A stretch of DNA of 64,000 nt from Phnomibacter ginsenosidimutans. Its GTDB lineage: Bacteria > Bacteroidota > Bacteroidia > Chitinophagales > Chitinophagaceae. Positions 1 to 9,239 of this stretch are shown here, one piece after another (position 1 is the first letter of the stretch; the number at the start of each line of letters is the position of its first letter). Position numbers and translations under genes: made by a program. The stretch covers positions 2,786,501 to 2,850,500 of the forward strand of contig NZ_CP046566.1 of NCBI RefSeq assembly GCF_009740285.1, read 5' to 3'. Under the pieces are notes generated by a model. It was not told the DNA's origin. It saw only the letters and a list, made by a program, of their open reading frames with translations, and searched no databases.

Positions 1-810
1 ATAAAACATTTTGCCGACAGTGCCGGAAAGAAAGCCGGAGAATTCTACACACCAAACGAAATTGTAAAACTGCTGGTGAACATTCTTGAACCCGGCAAGG
101 ATGCTGAAATCTACGACCCGACGGTGGGCAGTGGCGGTATGCTGATTGAATGTAAAAACTATGTGGAGAGCCGTTACGGAACGGCAAAAAATCTTTCGCT
201 ATACGGACAGGAGAAAAGCGGAACGGTTTGGGGCTTGTGCAAAATGAATATGCTGTTCCACAACATTTACGACAGTAAGATTTTGAATGGTGATACGCTA
301 CTCAATCCGTTGCATCTCAAAGGAAATGAACTGAGAACCTTTGACATTATACTGGCCAATCCCCCTTTTTCGCTCGACTACTCTACCACTTCCATGAAAT
401 TTAAGGAACGCTTTAGTTTTTGGATGCCTACAAAAAGCAAAGCGGATTTCATGTTTGTGCAGCACATGGTGGCTTCGCTGAACAATGCCGGACGCATGGC
501 GGTGGTAATGCCACACGGTGTGTTGTACCGTGGTGGTGAGGAAAAGAAATTCCGTGAGTGGCTCGTTGGTCGTGGCTATCTGGAAGCAGTGATTGGTTTG
601 CCTTCTGCCTTGTTTTACGGAACGGGCATTGGTGCCTGTGTATTGGTGATTAACAAAGCTGATGCACACAACAGAGACCATGTGTTGTTCATCAATGCCG
701 ACCGGGAATTTAAAGAAGGTAAAAACCAAAACAAGCTTCGCCCTGAAGATTTGGAGAAAATTGCCTACACCTACCGACACAAAAAGAAACGCCCAAATAC
801 AGCAAGTTAG
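1..810 (+). CDS. hsdM: Type I restriction-modification methyltransferase HsdM, catalytic part (5' partial, frame-broken)
   Basis: This is the N6-adenine methyltransferase subunit of a type I R-M system. It transfers methyl groups from S-adenosylmethionine to adenine and pairs with HsdS for target recognition. The frame is open from base 1, so the start lies outside the window. Visible motifs are GEFYTP, the SAM-binding DPTVGSGG (codons from about base 117) and the catalytic NPPFS (from about base 358). The frame ends at TAG 808-810, but the family continues without a break. Reading the next frame from base 783 gives KETPKYSKLV, the expected link into the following ORF. One A is therefore missing from the A5 run at 781-785. 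Family and activity are certain; whether the break is real or a sequencing error is open. Confidence 0.93.
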   Translation: MKHFADSAGKKAGEFYTPNEIVKLLVNILEPGKDAEIYDPTVGSGGMLIECKNYVESRYGTAKNLSLYGQEKSGTVWGLCKMNMLFHNIYDSKILNGDTLLNPLHLKGNELRTFDIILANPPFSLDYSTTSMKFKERFSFWMPTKSKADFMFVQHMVASLNNAGRMAVVMPHGVLYRGGEEKKFREWLVGRGYLEAVIGLPSALFYGTGIGACVLVINKADAHNRDHVLFINADREFKEGKNQNKLRPEDLEKIAYTYRHKKKRPNTAS

Positions 811-2036
811 TGGCAAAGAGCAAGGTCATTAACGAACACAACAATTTGGAGAACGAAGAATTCAATTTCAACATACGCAGGTTTGTTGACAATGCACCAC
901 CACCCGAACCGCAAGATGTGCATGCCCACTTGCAAGGTGGCATTCCTGAAAATGAAGTAAAAGCACTGAACGATTATTTCAACTGCTATGCAGGTTTGGA
1001 AAGCAAACTGTTTGAGCCGTTAAAACCCAACTACCTGAAATTTTCGGACAGCATTGCACACAAAGAAGACATCAAAAAACTGTTTGACGAAAGTTCAGCA
1101 ATAAAAAATGCTTTTGCCCAATACAACCAGGCCATTGGCGAATGGTGGCAACAACAATTGCCGCTGTTGGAACAATTGCCCGAACAAAAAACCAGTGTGT
1201 TCGACCTGTATCATACTTTCTCCGCTACGCTTACCGAAAAACTGATTGCCCTGCCTATTTTGGAGGAGTTTAAAAGCCGTGGCTCTTTTGCGGCTTACTG
1301 GAACAGCATTACCAACGACATAAAAAGCGTAGATGCCAGCGGATGGAATGCCGAATTGATACCGGATGATGAAATTTTGCAAAGCCAGTTCCCGGAAGTA
1401 TTGAAGGAGTTGAAAGACAATGAAGCAAGGCGTGACGAACTGCAAGCCAAGTTTGACGAAGTAAACGAAATGGAAGACGATGTGTGGAACGAGGAAGATT
1501 ACGAAGTATGGCGAAGCAAGGAACTGAAAGAACACAAAGACAGCATTAAAGAACTAAAAGGCGAACGCAAGGAAGCCGACAAGGAATATAAGTTGCTGCT
1601 GAAACGCATTAAAGCCGGAGCAGTGGATAGTGCACAGTTAAAAGTTGAAAGTGAAAAGTTGAGGGCTGAAGTTGAAAGACTGGATGCGCAGATTGAGGAA
1701 TTGGAAAGCCGCATAGCCAAGCACAGCGAACTGGAGGAAGAACTGAAAATGTGCAAACGAAAAATTAAAGAAATAAAAGACCGCAAACAGGCTTTGGTGG
1801 ACCAGGCACGCTTGCTTATTAGCCCTGAAGAAGCCAAGGAGCTCATCATGCAACGATGGCTGCGAACCTTGCAACAAAACGTGAACGACTATTTGCAAGC
1901 CCACCAACGCCAATTGTTGCAAGCGATAGAGAATGTTTGGGAGAAATACACCACAACCTTGCAAAATATCCTAGGTGATAGACAAACTCAAACCGAATTA
2001 TTTGACGCTTATTTATTAGAGTTAGGGTATGAATAG
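810..2036 (+). CDS. hsdM: HsdM C-terminal part, separated from the catalytic part by a frameshift
   Basis: This is the continuation of the type I methyltransferase. It opens with the conserved block NIRRFVDNAPPPEPQDV, which in intact HsdM proteins follows the methylase domain directly. About residues 200-335 are a long charged coiled coil, expected to contact HsdS. The apparent GTG start at 810 overlaps the upstream stop and is probably not a real start: restoring one A in the A5 run at 781-785 fuses both parts into one protein. The downstream hsdS overlaps by 8 bp, which suggests translational coupling. If the break is real, the methylase would be split and possibly inactive while hsdR stays intact. 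A cell would be unlikely to tolerate that, which favours a sequence error. Confidence 0.88.
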   Translation: MAKSKVINEHNNLENEEFNFNIRRFVDNAPPPEPQDVHAHLQGGIPENEVKALNDYFNCYAGLESKLFEPLKPNYLKFSDSIAHKEDIKKLFDESSAIKNAFAQYNQAIGEWWQQQLPLLEQLPEQKTSVFDLYHTFSATLTEKLIALPILEEFKSRGSFAAYWNSITNDIKSVDASGWNAELIPDDEILQSQFPEVLKELKDNEARRDELQAKFDEVNEMEDDVWNEEDYEVWRSKELKEHKDSIKELKGERKEADKEYKLLLKRIKAGAVDSAQLKVESEKLRAEVERLDAQIEELESRIAKHSELEEELKMCKRKIKEIKDRKQALVDQARLLISPEEAKELIMQRWLRTLQQNVNDYLQAHQRQLLQAIENVWEKYTTTLQNILGDRQTQTELFDAYLLELGYE

Positions 2037-3294
2037 AAAGCGTAAAAATAAAATATCAGAATGCTGCGATATTCTCGATAATCTGAGAGTTCCAATCAAT
2101 GATGAAATTCGTCAGACCATGCAAGGAAATATTCCTTACTATGGTGCTAATGGTATTCAAGGCTATATTGATAAATACATTTTTGATGAAGATTTAATTC
2201 TACTGGCGGAAGACGGAGGAAACTTTGAAGAATATCATACAAGACCAATTGCATACAAGATTAGTGGTAAGAGTTGGGTTAATAATCATGCCCACATTCT
2301 GAGGGCGAAGCAGGAATTTAATCAGGACTTTATTTTCTACTCACTTGTTCATAAAGACATAACCAAGTATTTGAATTCAGGAACAAGGAGCAAACTGAAT
2401 AAATCAGAACTTGAAAAGATTGAGATTGATTTTCCTGCTACTAAAGACGAAGAAGATAAAATCGCCAAAATCCTCTCCACAGCCGATGCAATAATTGAAA
2501 AAACCCAGGCCGCCATTGCTAAATACAAAGCCATTAAGCAGGGCATGTTGCAGGATTTATTTACTCGTGGCATCGACCTAAATACCAACAAACTCCGCCC
2601 CCGCTACCAGGATGCACCGGAGTTGTATAAAGAAAGTAAGTTGGGGATGATACCGAGGGAGTGGGATTGTGATTCAATAGATAATTTGACTGATAAAGTT
2701 GGGAGTGGCGTCACTCCAACTGGAGGAAGTGAAGTATATAAATCACAAGGTATTCTTTTTTTGAGAAGCCAGAATATTCTCTATGGCATGCTCTCATTGA
2801 ATGATGTTGCATTTATTACGAAGGAAATTGATGAGATTATGGAGAATTCCAGAGTCAAGCCTTTTGATGTTCTTTTGAATATTACTGGAGCTTCAATCGG
2901 GAGATGTGCATTCTTTCCTGAAGAATTGATTTACGCTAATGTCAATCAACATGTGTGTATCATTAGATTTAAAAATCCTTCCAAGTCGCTTGCAGTGTTT
3001 GCTTCTGAATATTTAAATACTGATTTCGGCCAAAGACAAATGTATAAGGCAATGGCTGTTGGAAATCGAGAAGGGTTAAACTATCAGCAGATTAGAGCTT
3101 TCAACTTCCCGGAAATTAAGAATCCAAAGGAGTTAGAAAAAATATCTTCCATTATTGAAAGTAACAACAACAAACTCCAAACCGAGCAAACCTACTTACA
3201 GAAAATGCAATTGCTTAAAAAGGGCTTGATGGAAGATTTATTGAGTGGGAGGAAGCAGGTGAAGGTATCAAATGGACTAAAAGAAATGGCATGA
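2029..3294 (+). CDS. hsdS: Type I restriction-modification specificity subunit HsdS
   Basis: This is the DNA-recognition subunit (421 aa), with two target recognition domains that each read half of a bipartite site. TRD1 covers about residues 5-140 and contains the family signature YYGANGIQGYID. The conserved helical spacer follows at about 140-185 (IAKILSTADAIIEKTQAAI, then KQGMLQDLF). TRD2 covers about 210-375 and has the typical lead-in LGMIPREWD. A second helical region ends in KKGLMEDLLSGRKQV. Length and half-repeat layout match full-length HsdS. ATG 2029 overlaps the end of hsdM, and the stop overlaps the next gene by 4 bp (ATGA). The TRDs use a more AT-rich, less biased codon set than hsdM, as is common for exchanged specificity domains. 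Confidence 0.95.
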   Translation: MNRKRKNKISECCDILDNLRVPINDEIRQTMQGNIPYYGANGIQGYIDKYIFDEDLILLAEDGGNFEEYHTRPIAYKISGKSWVNNHAHILRAKQEFNQDFIFYSLVHKDITKYLNSGTRSKLNKSELEKIEIDFPATKDEEDKIAKILSTADAIIEKTQAAIAKYKAIKQGMLQDLFTRGIDLNTNKLRPRYQDAPELYKESKLGMIPREWDCDSIDNLTDKVGSGVTPTGGSEVYKSQGILFLRSQNILYGMLSLNDVAFITKEIDEIMENSRVKPFDVLLNITGASIGRCAFFPEELIYANVNQHVCIIRFKNPSKSLAVFASEYLNTDFGQRQMYKAMAVGNREGLNYQQIRAFNFPEIKNPKELEKISSIIESNNNKLQTEQTYLQKMQLLKKGLMEDLLSGRKQVKVSNGLKEMA

Positions 3295-3818
3295 GTAAGT
3301 TAAACCTGATTGAAATATTGCATGATCAAATGGATATACTGTTTGTGGCTTTAAACCCACCTGTCAACTCCAACAACAATGGTCACTATTTTTCCAATAA
3401 CCTTTCCTTTTGGAATCTGATGTGTAGCAGCGGTCTAATTATACAACCTGTGCAAAGTAAGTTGACCGGAGATGATGAAGTGTTTCGCACCAATTTCATC
3501 AACTATAAAAAAGCTGTGTATGGCATCACAGATTTGGTGCATGATGTGGTAGAAACAAATAGCAATAAAATCGTGGTTGATAGGTCTCGGGTAAATCGAA
3601 TAATCAAATTACTCGACACTCATCATGTGAAAACTTTGTGTTTGATGCATAGCAAAGTTGCCAATGCATTTCAGGATATAGGAGTGATAAAAAGACTGCC
3701 GAACTATGGCATAGTCGGGAAATACAAATCAACCATTATTTACGAAGTACCATTTCATAACGCATCTATTGCAAACAAAGAGCAATACTATGGGCTGTTA
3801 AAACACACTTTACACTAA
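3291..3818 (+). CDS. Mug-like uracil/mismatch DNA glycosylase family protein inside the R-M operon
   Basis: This 175 aa protein has the layout of the small Mug/UDG-superfamily DNA glycosylases, which excise uracil or mismatched bases. Residues 16-23 (ILFVALNP) correspond to the active-site strand (VGINPG in Mug). They are followed by a GHYFSNNLSFWNLM segment resembling the Mug GHHFAxPxNRFW loop, then YGITDLV, which aligns with YGITNLV. The NPP in place of NPG and the missing second Asn cast doubt on canonical uracil excision. It overlaps hsdS (ATGA) and the next gene (TAATG), so it is co-translated with the restriction genes. A role in processing modified DNA is inference. Family assignment is moderate, from motif recognition alone. 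Confidence 0.68.
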   Translation: MSKLNLIEILHDQMDILFVALNPPVNSNNNGHYFSNNLSFWNLMCSSGLIIQPVQSKLTGDDEVFRTNFINYKKAVYGITDLVHDVVETNSNKIVVDRSRVNRIIKLLDTHHVKTLCLMHSKVANAFQDIGVIKRLPNYGIVGKYKSTIIYEVPFHNASIANKEQYYGLLKHTLH

Positions 3819-5041
3819 TGGCAACATCAACTACATTCCTATCAAATACTGGTGAAACACATAGAGATTATTTGCTGAATTTATTAGAGCAATCCGATAA
3901 AATCATTTTCGCAGTAGGCTTTCTAAAACAAAGTGGCTTAAATCATATTAAAGCGTACTTAAAAGATTTTTGTGCCGATAAAACCAAATCATCCACTTTC
4001 TATATTGGCACTGGTTTGGGCGAAACTGACCCAGATACTTTGCAAAGTCTGTATAATATTATCAAAACCAAGTCAAATCATCAATTGGTGCTTTGCACGC
4101 CTGATGCCGGAATATTCCACCCTAAAATATACGTGTTCATTACAGGCAGAAAAGTTACAATAGTTACTGGTTCTTCAAATCTTACCCAACATGGCTGGGC
4201 GGTGAATGATGAGGTTTCGATGGTAATTGAAACTACCATCAACTCACCAGAGTTTAAAAAACTGGAAAGCTATTTTAAAGATTTACATAAGCGTTATTAC
4301 ACCGATAAGGTTGAATCTTTAATAGCTCGTTATAAAAAGGAAAGAGACGAGCATGGCAAAAAATACGGCAAAGGCCCTGCATTTCGATTCAGGCGAAGAA
4401 AAACTTCCATTGCAGGCATTGACATGCCGAGACTTAGGGCATATTATGAAGAATACAAGAACTCCCATGATTTTATTGAGCCTTCTGAACGGGAGAAAAA
4501 GTATATGCAGGCTAAAGAAAATCTTGAAATGCTTGCATCAAACAAAAGACTCAGTGCTGCACAGTTTCATAATTTGTTTGGTCCCTTAGTAGGGCATAAA
4601 GATTACAAACCGAAGCTGTGGCATTCAGGCAGCATTCACAGAACAACTTATAAGACCCTGGATTATCCAGATGCTTTCCGTGAAATTGTAAGAGCCGTGA
4701 AGAGTAATTTATCTAGACCGGTTGGGATTGCCTTTGAAAATGTAACAGTCATGCTAAACCAAATGAGAAAAGAAAAGGAAATTTCAGGTGTAGGGGAAAA
4801 CATTGTGGCGGAAATATTTTTAAGCTACAATCCTGAGAAGTTTGCAAACCTGAATGACAACCCATTGGCAGTGCTTGATTTAGTAGGGAGAGAGTTTCCT
4901 TACATCTCAAGTTTCAAAGGCCCTGATTATGCGGAATATGTGGCATTGCTAACTGAAATTAAGGATGAATTGGGAATGAGCTCTTTTTTGGAAATTGATA
5001 GTTTCTTTAACTATGTATACTGGAATTTAATTGAGGAATAA
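3818..5041 (+). CDS. Phospholipase D-like (HKD) nuclease family protein
   Basis: This 407 aa protein has an N-terminal PLD-fold domain, about residues 1-150. The HKD-like motif starts at about residue 101 (HPKIYVF, then VTGSSNLTQHGW), matching stand-alone PLD-family endonucleases and the helicase-associated PLD proteins of defence loci. The H-x-K and GSSN parts are present, but the Asp of classical HxK(x)4D is not obvious. Only one HKD is visible, so activity would need dimerisation. The remaining 250 aa are charged and of unknown function. The start codon overlaps the upstream stop by one base, and hsdR begins 3 bp after its stop. Position inside the hsd operon suggests an auxiliary nuclease or regulator of restriction (inference). 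Confidence 0.75.
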   Translation: MATSTTFLSNTGETHRDYLLNLLEQSDKIIFAVGFLKQSGLNHIKAYLKDFCADKTKSSTFYIGTGLGETDPDTLQSLYNIIKTKSNHQLVLCTPDAGIFHPKIYVFITGRKVTIVTGSSNLTQHGWAVNDEVSMVIETTINSPEFKKLESYFKDLHKRYYTDKVESLIARYKKERDEHGKKYGKGPAFRFRRRKTSIAGIDMPRLRAYYEEYKNSHDFIEPSEREKKYMQAKENLEMLASNKRLSAAQFHNLFGPLVGHKDYKPKLWHSGSIHRTTYKTLDYPDAFREIVRAVKSNLSRPVGIAFENVTVMLNQMRKEKEISGVGENIVAEIFLSYNPEKFANLNDNPLAVLDLVGREFPYISSFKGPDYAEYVALLTEIKDELGMSSFLEIDSFFNYVYWNLIEE

Positions 5042-5044
5042 CTC

Positions 5045-8000
5045 ATGGCAGAATACATCAATGTAGAAAAACCGTTTTTAGATAAACTCCGCCAATTAAA
5101 CTGGCAAGTAATTGACCAGGGCTTGGGCGTTCCGCAAGAGCCATCAAAAAGTTTGAGAGAAAATTTCAAGCAGGTGGTATTGCCACAGGTTTTCAAAGAC
5201 AGCATTAAAGCCATCAACAAAATGCCTGATGGCACAGAGTGGCTAACAGATAAGCAACTGAATGAACTGCTTTTTGAAATTCAGAATTTCCCCGGCAAAA
5301 GTTTGCACGAAGCCAATAAGGAAATTCACCGCCTGTTACTGAAAGGAACAACGGTAAACAAAAATGAACTTACAGGCGAAGTAAACCCAACTGTGCGTTT
5401 GGTTGATTTCAGAAACTGGGACAGAAACAGCTTCATTGCCATCAATCAGTTTCGTTTGCTTACTCCCGGTACAAGTCGGCAAGGCATTATACCTGATATT
5501 GTTTTATTCCTGAATGGTTTGCCAGTGGTGGTAGTTGAAGCCAAAGATTTTGATGTGGCAGAACCTTTGAGTGAAGCGTACTTGCAAGTAACCCGATACG
5601 CCAACACAAGGCAGGACGATTACGGAGTAAAAGAAGGAGAAGAAAAACTATTTCACTACAATATTTTCAGCATCATTACCCATGGCACCGAAGCACGGGT
5701 AGGAACCATCAGTGCAGATTTTGATTTTTACAACAATTGGGTGGACATCTTCCCCGAAGAGTATAAAACCGTTGCCTTTCCACCGAATGAGGAACGGCAG
5801 GAAGTGTTGATACACGGAATGCTGAACAAAGAAATTTTGGTGGACATTCTGAAACACTACACCTTATTCATGGAAATCAAAAAAGGTGTAGAAGTGAAAG
5901 TGGTGGCTCGTTACAATCAATACCGTGCCGTTGGAAAAATTATCCGCAACCTGCGTTCAGGACATACGCCCAAAGAAAAAGGCGGTGTGGTTTGGCACAC
6001 ACAAGGAAGCGGAAAGAGTTTAACGATGGTTTTTTTGGTTCGCAAACTTCGCAGCAGCGATGATTTAAAAGACCTGAAAATCATTTCCATTGTTGACCGT
6101 GTGGATTTGGAAGAACAGTTGGCAGATACATTGAAATACGCCAACGAATCGCTTTCTATTATTGATAGTAAAGCCGACCTGACAGAATTGAATGATGATA
6201 CAGCCAATTTGAACATTGTGATGATTCACAAGTTTTTGGCAGACAACAATGTTTCTGCACAATCGCTGATTGATGCAGGCATAGTGCCCACATTCGACAA
6301 GTTTGAAACCATCAATGCCAGCGACCGCATATTGCTGATGGTGGATGAAGCCCATCGCACACAAGGAGGAGACATGGGTGACAATTTGTTCAATGCTTTT
6401 CCGCAAGCCGTTCGTATCGGTTTTACCGGAACGCCTTTGCTCACCGAACGCCACGAAATAAAGACACACGAACGTTTTGGCGGCAGATTGGATGAAAACG
6501 GAGAACCTTGGATTGACACCTACAAGTTTGACAAAGCAGTAGCCGACCGTGCCACCGTTGAAATCAAATACATTGGCAAGGTTTCCAAAGATAAGATTGA
6601 GGACAAAGAACTTTTTGATGCCGAGTTTGAGGATATGTTCAAACAGCGGACACAAGAAGAACGGGAAGAAATACAAAGGCGTTATGGTTCGTTCATAGCT
6701 TACTTAGAAAGCAAAGACCGTATTGCCGAGATTGCCAAAGACATAATTGAACATTACTACACCGATATTTTAGTTAATGGTTTTAAAGCACAGGTTGTTG
6801 CATCAAGCATTGTTGCAGCCGTGCGATACAAGTATGAATTGGAGATTGCCATTCAGAATAAAATTGCAGAACTGAAAGCTTTACCTGATGGTGAACGGGA
6901 TGATGAACGAATAAAGCAATTGGAGTTTCTAAAAGTACACGCCATTGTTTCCAGCATGGGCAATAATGAGCCGGGCTATATCAGCAAAGCTAGGCGTGAA
7001 GCATTGGACATAGATGCAAAAAACAGTTTCAAGAAAGATTTTGATTACGAAAAACCTGAATCGGGCATTGGTATCATTTGCGTTTGCGACCGATTGATTA
7101 CCGGCTTTGATGCTCCGATTGAGCAGGTCATGTATTTGGACAAAGGCATGAGAGAGCATGATTTGTTTCAAGCAATTACTCGTGTAAACAGAACCAAGAA
7201 AGGCAAATCGTTTGGTTTGATTGTGGACTATTACGGTGTAACCAAGCACCTTGCCGAGGCATTGGCAATTTATACTGATAAGGACAAGGACAAACTGAAA
7301 AACTTCCTGAATGTATTCCGTGACATCAACAAGGAAATTCCAGTATTGGAAGCCCGCTATAAACGCATTCTGAATTTATTTACAGACAATAAACTGAATG
7401 AAATTGAAAACTTCCTGAATCAGAAATTCACCGACCAAGCTGCCGAATTTGAATTTGCAGAAAGTTGTATTGAGCAAGCAAAAAACATCAAGTTCCGAGC
7501 AGAACTATTGACCTATTCCAAAAGTTTCTTTGATAGCTTGGATTTGCTTTTCAATACACAAGCAGGTGGCGAATACTGGGTTCGGGCAAAGCGTTTGGGC
7601 TACTTGCTTTGGAGAATAAAAGACCGCTACAAAGACGAAACAATGGATTTGAAATGGGCTTCGCAGAAAGTCCGTCAGCTCATTGACAAACATTTGTTCT
7701 CATTAGGCATTGATACCAAAGTGCAACAGGTTTCCATTCTTTCAGATGAATTCAAAACCAAAGTTGATTACCTGAACAAAACACCAAAATCCAAAGCATC
7801 GGAAATGGAACATGCCATTCGCTGGCACATCAAAGTAAACCTTGAAAAAGACCCGACACTATACAACCGTTTCAAAGACCGCTTGGAAATGATATTGAAT
7901 TCCTACAAGGAAAACTGGGAAGAAATAGTGAAACAGTTGACCGGTTTGAGAGATCAAATGGCAGAAGGTCGGCAAGTTGAAACAGAAGGAATATCAATAG

Positions 8001-8284
8001 TTGAAGCCCCGTTTTACGATTTGCTAAAAGCCGGAACTTCAGACGAAAGCGAAGAAGAAATTCACAAGGTGAAAGAACTGACACATGCCCTTTTCCTAAT
8101 TCTGAAAGAAACAGCAGAAATAAACAACTTCTGGACAGATAAAGCAGCCGAGAGAAAGCGAATTGAAGGAATGATTGAGGATGAAATTCGCTACTCAAAA
8201 GTGGCAGAACTTTCACCGAAAGCAAGTGAAATGGCTACCGAACTAATGAAACTTGCTAAAAACAGAGAAACGGATTTAAGATGA
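5045..8284 (+). CDS. hsdR: Type I restriction endonuclease subunit HsdR
   Basis: This is the motor and nuclease subunit (1079 aa), which translocates DNA with ATP and cleaves unmethylated DNA at a distance. The N-terminal nuclease domain has the PD-(D/E)xK core at about residues 149-168 (PDIVLFLNGLPVVVVEAKD). The superfamily 2 helicase motifs follow: Walker A in HTQGSGKS (about 317), VDEAHRTQ (about 433), GFTGTP (about 458) and motif VI QAITRVNRTKKGK (about 709). The C-terminal about 250 aa are helical and probably dock onto the HsdM/HsdS core. Length is normal for the family and no frame break is seen. The stop overlaps the next ORF by 4 bp (ATGA). Confidence 0.97.
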   Translation: MAEYINVEKPFLDKLRQLNWQVIDQGLGVPQEPSKSLRENFKQVVLPQVFKDSIKAINKMPDGTEWLTDKQLNELLFEIQNFPGKSLHEANKEIHRLLLKGTTVNKNELTGEVNPTVRLVDFRNWDRNSFIAINQFRLLTPGTSRQGIIPDIVLFLNGLPVVVVEAKDFDVAEPLSEAYLQVTRYANTRQDDYGVKEGEEKLFHYNIFSIITHGTEARVGTISADFDFYNNWVDIFPEEYKTVAFPPNEERQEVLIHGMLNKEILVDILKHYTLFMEIKKGVEVKVVARYNQYRAVGKIIRNLRSGHTPKEKGGVVWHTQGSGKSLTMVFLVRKLRSSDDLKDLKIISIVDRVDLEEQLADTLKYANESLSIIDSKADLTELNDDTANLNIVMIHKFLADNNVSAQSLIDAGIVPTFDKFETINASDRILLMVDEAHRTQGGDMGDNLFNAFPQAVRIGFTGTPLLTERHEIKTHERFGGRLDENGEPWIDTYKFDKAVADRATVEIKYIGKVSKDKIEDKELFDAEFEDMFKQRTQEEREEIQRRYGSFIAYLESKDRIAEIAKDIIEHYYTDILVNGFKAQVVASSIVAAVRYKYELEIAIQNKIAELKALPDGERDDERIKQLEFLKVHAIVSSMGNNEPGYISKARREALDIDAKNSFKKDFDYEKPESGIGIICVCDRLITGFDAPIEQVMYLDKGMREHDLFQAITRVNRTKKGKSFGLIVDYYGVTKHLAEALAIYTDKDKDKLKNFLNVFRDINKEIPVLEARYKRILNLFTDNKLNEIENFLNQKFTDQAAEFEFAESCIEQAKNIKFRAELLTYSKSFFDSLDLLFNTQAGGEYWVRAKRLGYLLWRIKDRYKDETMDLKWASQKVRQLIDKHLFSLGIDTKVQQVSILSDEFKTKVDYLNKTPKSKASEMEHAIRWHIKVNLEKDPTLYNRFKDRLEMILNSYKENWEEIVKQLTGLRDQMAEGRQVETEGISIVEAPFYDLLKAGTSDESEEEIHKVKELTHALFLILKETAEINNFWTDKAAERKRIEGMIEDEIRYSKVAELSPKASEMATELMKLAKNRETDLR

Positions 8285-8964
8285 AGCTAGAGGACCTGGA
8301 AATTTCAATTGAGAAAACCGACAGAAGAAAAACTGTAAGCATATTTATTGAACGTGATGGCTCAGTGAAAGTGCTTGCTCCAGTTACTGCAAGCGATGAG
8401 AAAGTTGAAGCTGCTATAAAATCAAAGGAATATCAGATATTTTCAAAAATTGCCAAGTGGAAAGAACTTAATCAGGGCAAGGTTAATCGTGACTTTGTAA
8501 ACGGACAATCGTTTCTCTACTTGGGCAGGAATTACCGATTAAAGTTGATAGAAAATCAGGATGTGCCCTTAAAAATAAGTGGCGGCTTTTTTCACTTAGA
8601 TAAAAAGTATTTAGCCAAGGCAGACAAAGTTTTCAAAGACTTCTACCGGGAAAAAGCCCTGACTAAAATTCAGGAACGACTTAAACTAATTGAAGAAAAG
8701 TTTACCAACAAGCCGAAAGCAATTAAAGTATTGGAGTTGCAAAACCGTTGGGCTTCATGGACACCTAAAAACGGACTGAATTTTCACTGGAAATGTATTA
8801 TGGCTCCGGTTTCGGTGCTGGACTATATTATCATTCATGAAATGGTTCATTTAAAACATCCAAACCACTCGACAGAGTTTTGGAATGAGTTAGACAAGAA
8901 AATGCCTGACTTCAGAGAGCATGAAAACTGGTTAAAAAGGAACGGAGTAAAAATGTCGTTATAG
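8281..8964 (+). CDS. YgjP-type (DUF45) zinc metallopeptidase, last gene of the R-M operon
   Basis: This 227 aa protein matches the YgjP/DUF45 family of SprT-like zinc proteins. Residues about 155-165 (NRWASWTPKNG) correspond to the conserved RWGSCS region, and the zinc motif HEMVHLKHPNHS begins at about residue 186 (HExxH plus a downstream His). The family frequently sits directly downstream of hsdR in type I systems, and here the genes overlap by 4 bp (ATGA), so co-expression is near certain. Its role in restriction is unknown; proteolytic control of HsdR is a reasonable guess only. The Ser-Cys-Ser of the family motif is changed to Ser-Trp-Thr here. It is the last gene before a long non-coding stretch. 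Confidence 0.85.
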   Translation: MKLEDLEISIEKTDRRKTVSIFIERDGSVKVLAPVTASDEKVEAAIKSKEYQIFSKIAKWKELNQGKVNRDFVNGQSFLYLGRNYRLKLIENQDVPLKISGGFFHLDKKYLAKADKVFKDFYREKALTKIQERLKLIEEKFTNKPKAIKVLELQNRWASWTPKNGLNFHWKCIMAPVSVLDYIIIHEMVHLKHPNHSTEFWNELDKKMPDFREHENWLKRNGVKMSL

Positions 8965-9239
8965 ACTGCTGGCGCAGACTCTCAAAATTTTTCTATCTGG
9001 TGTAATTGTTCCGCCAAAGCGGGTCACTTGTGCCAGGTAATCCTAGCGGACTGCGTCCGGCAACCAAATACCAACACATTACAGCTGCACCAACAGCCAA
9101 TTCAGTAACCACTATGCACTGGCCCGGAGGCCAGCGCAAGGCACACGCACTGCGGCAGGCCTGCTAAGGGATGGCAGCCGGCATGCCCGGCTAACCAGCC
9201 GATGCAACCACCCAGCGCCCCGTGCCGGAGCTGTGGCGG
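8965..9239. other. Non-coding stretch with several GC-rich inverted repeats
   Basis: I see no gene here. The second half is more GC-rich than its surroundings and holds short perfect inverted repeats: CTGGCC-CGGA-GGCCAG (about 9118-9133), the palindrome GCAGGCCTGC (about 9155-9164) and AGCCG-GCATGCC-CGGCT (about 9176-9192). These could be part of a structured RNA, a remnant of a mobile element, or read-through termination of the hsd operon. No tRNA, tmRNA or attC layout is convincing. Confidence 0.4.

Noticed and set aside
6065-6676. 203-codon ORF antisense to hsdR
   Set aside because: It overlaps the helicase motifs of an intact gene and has no homology or start signal.
9040-9200. Integron attC site
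   Set aside because: Dyads are present but no integrase-type core sites or cassette arrangement are seen.
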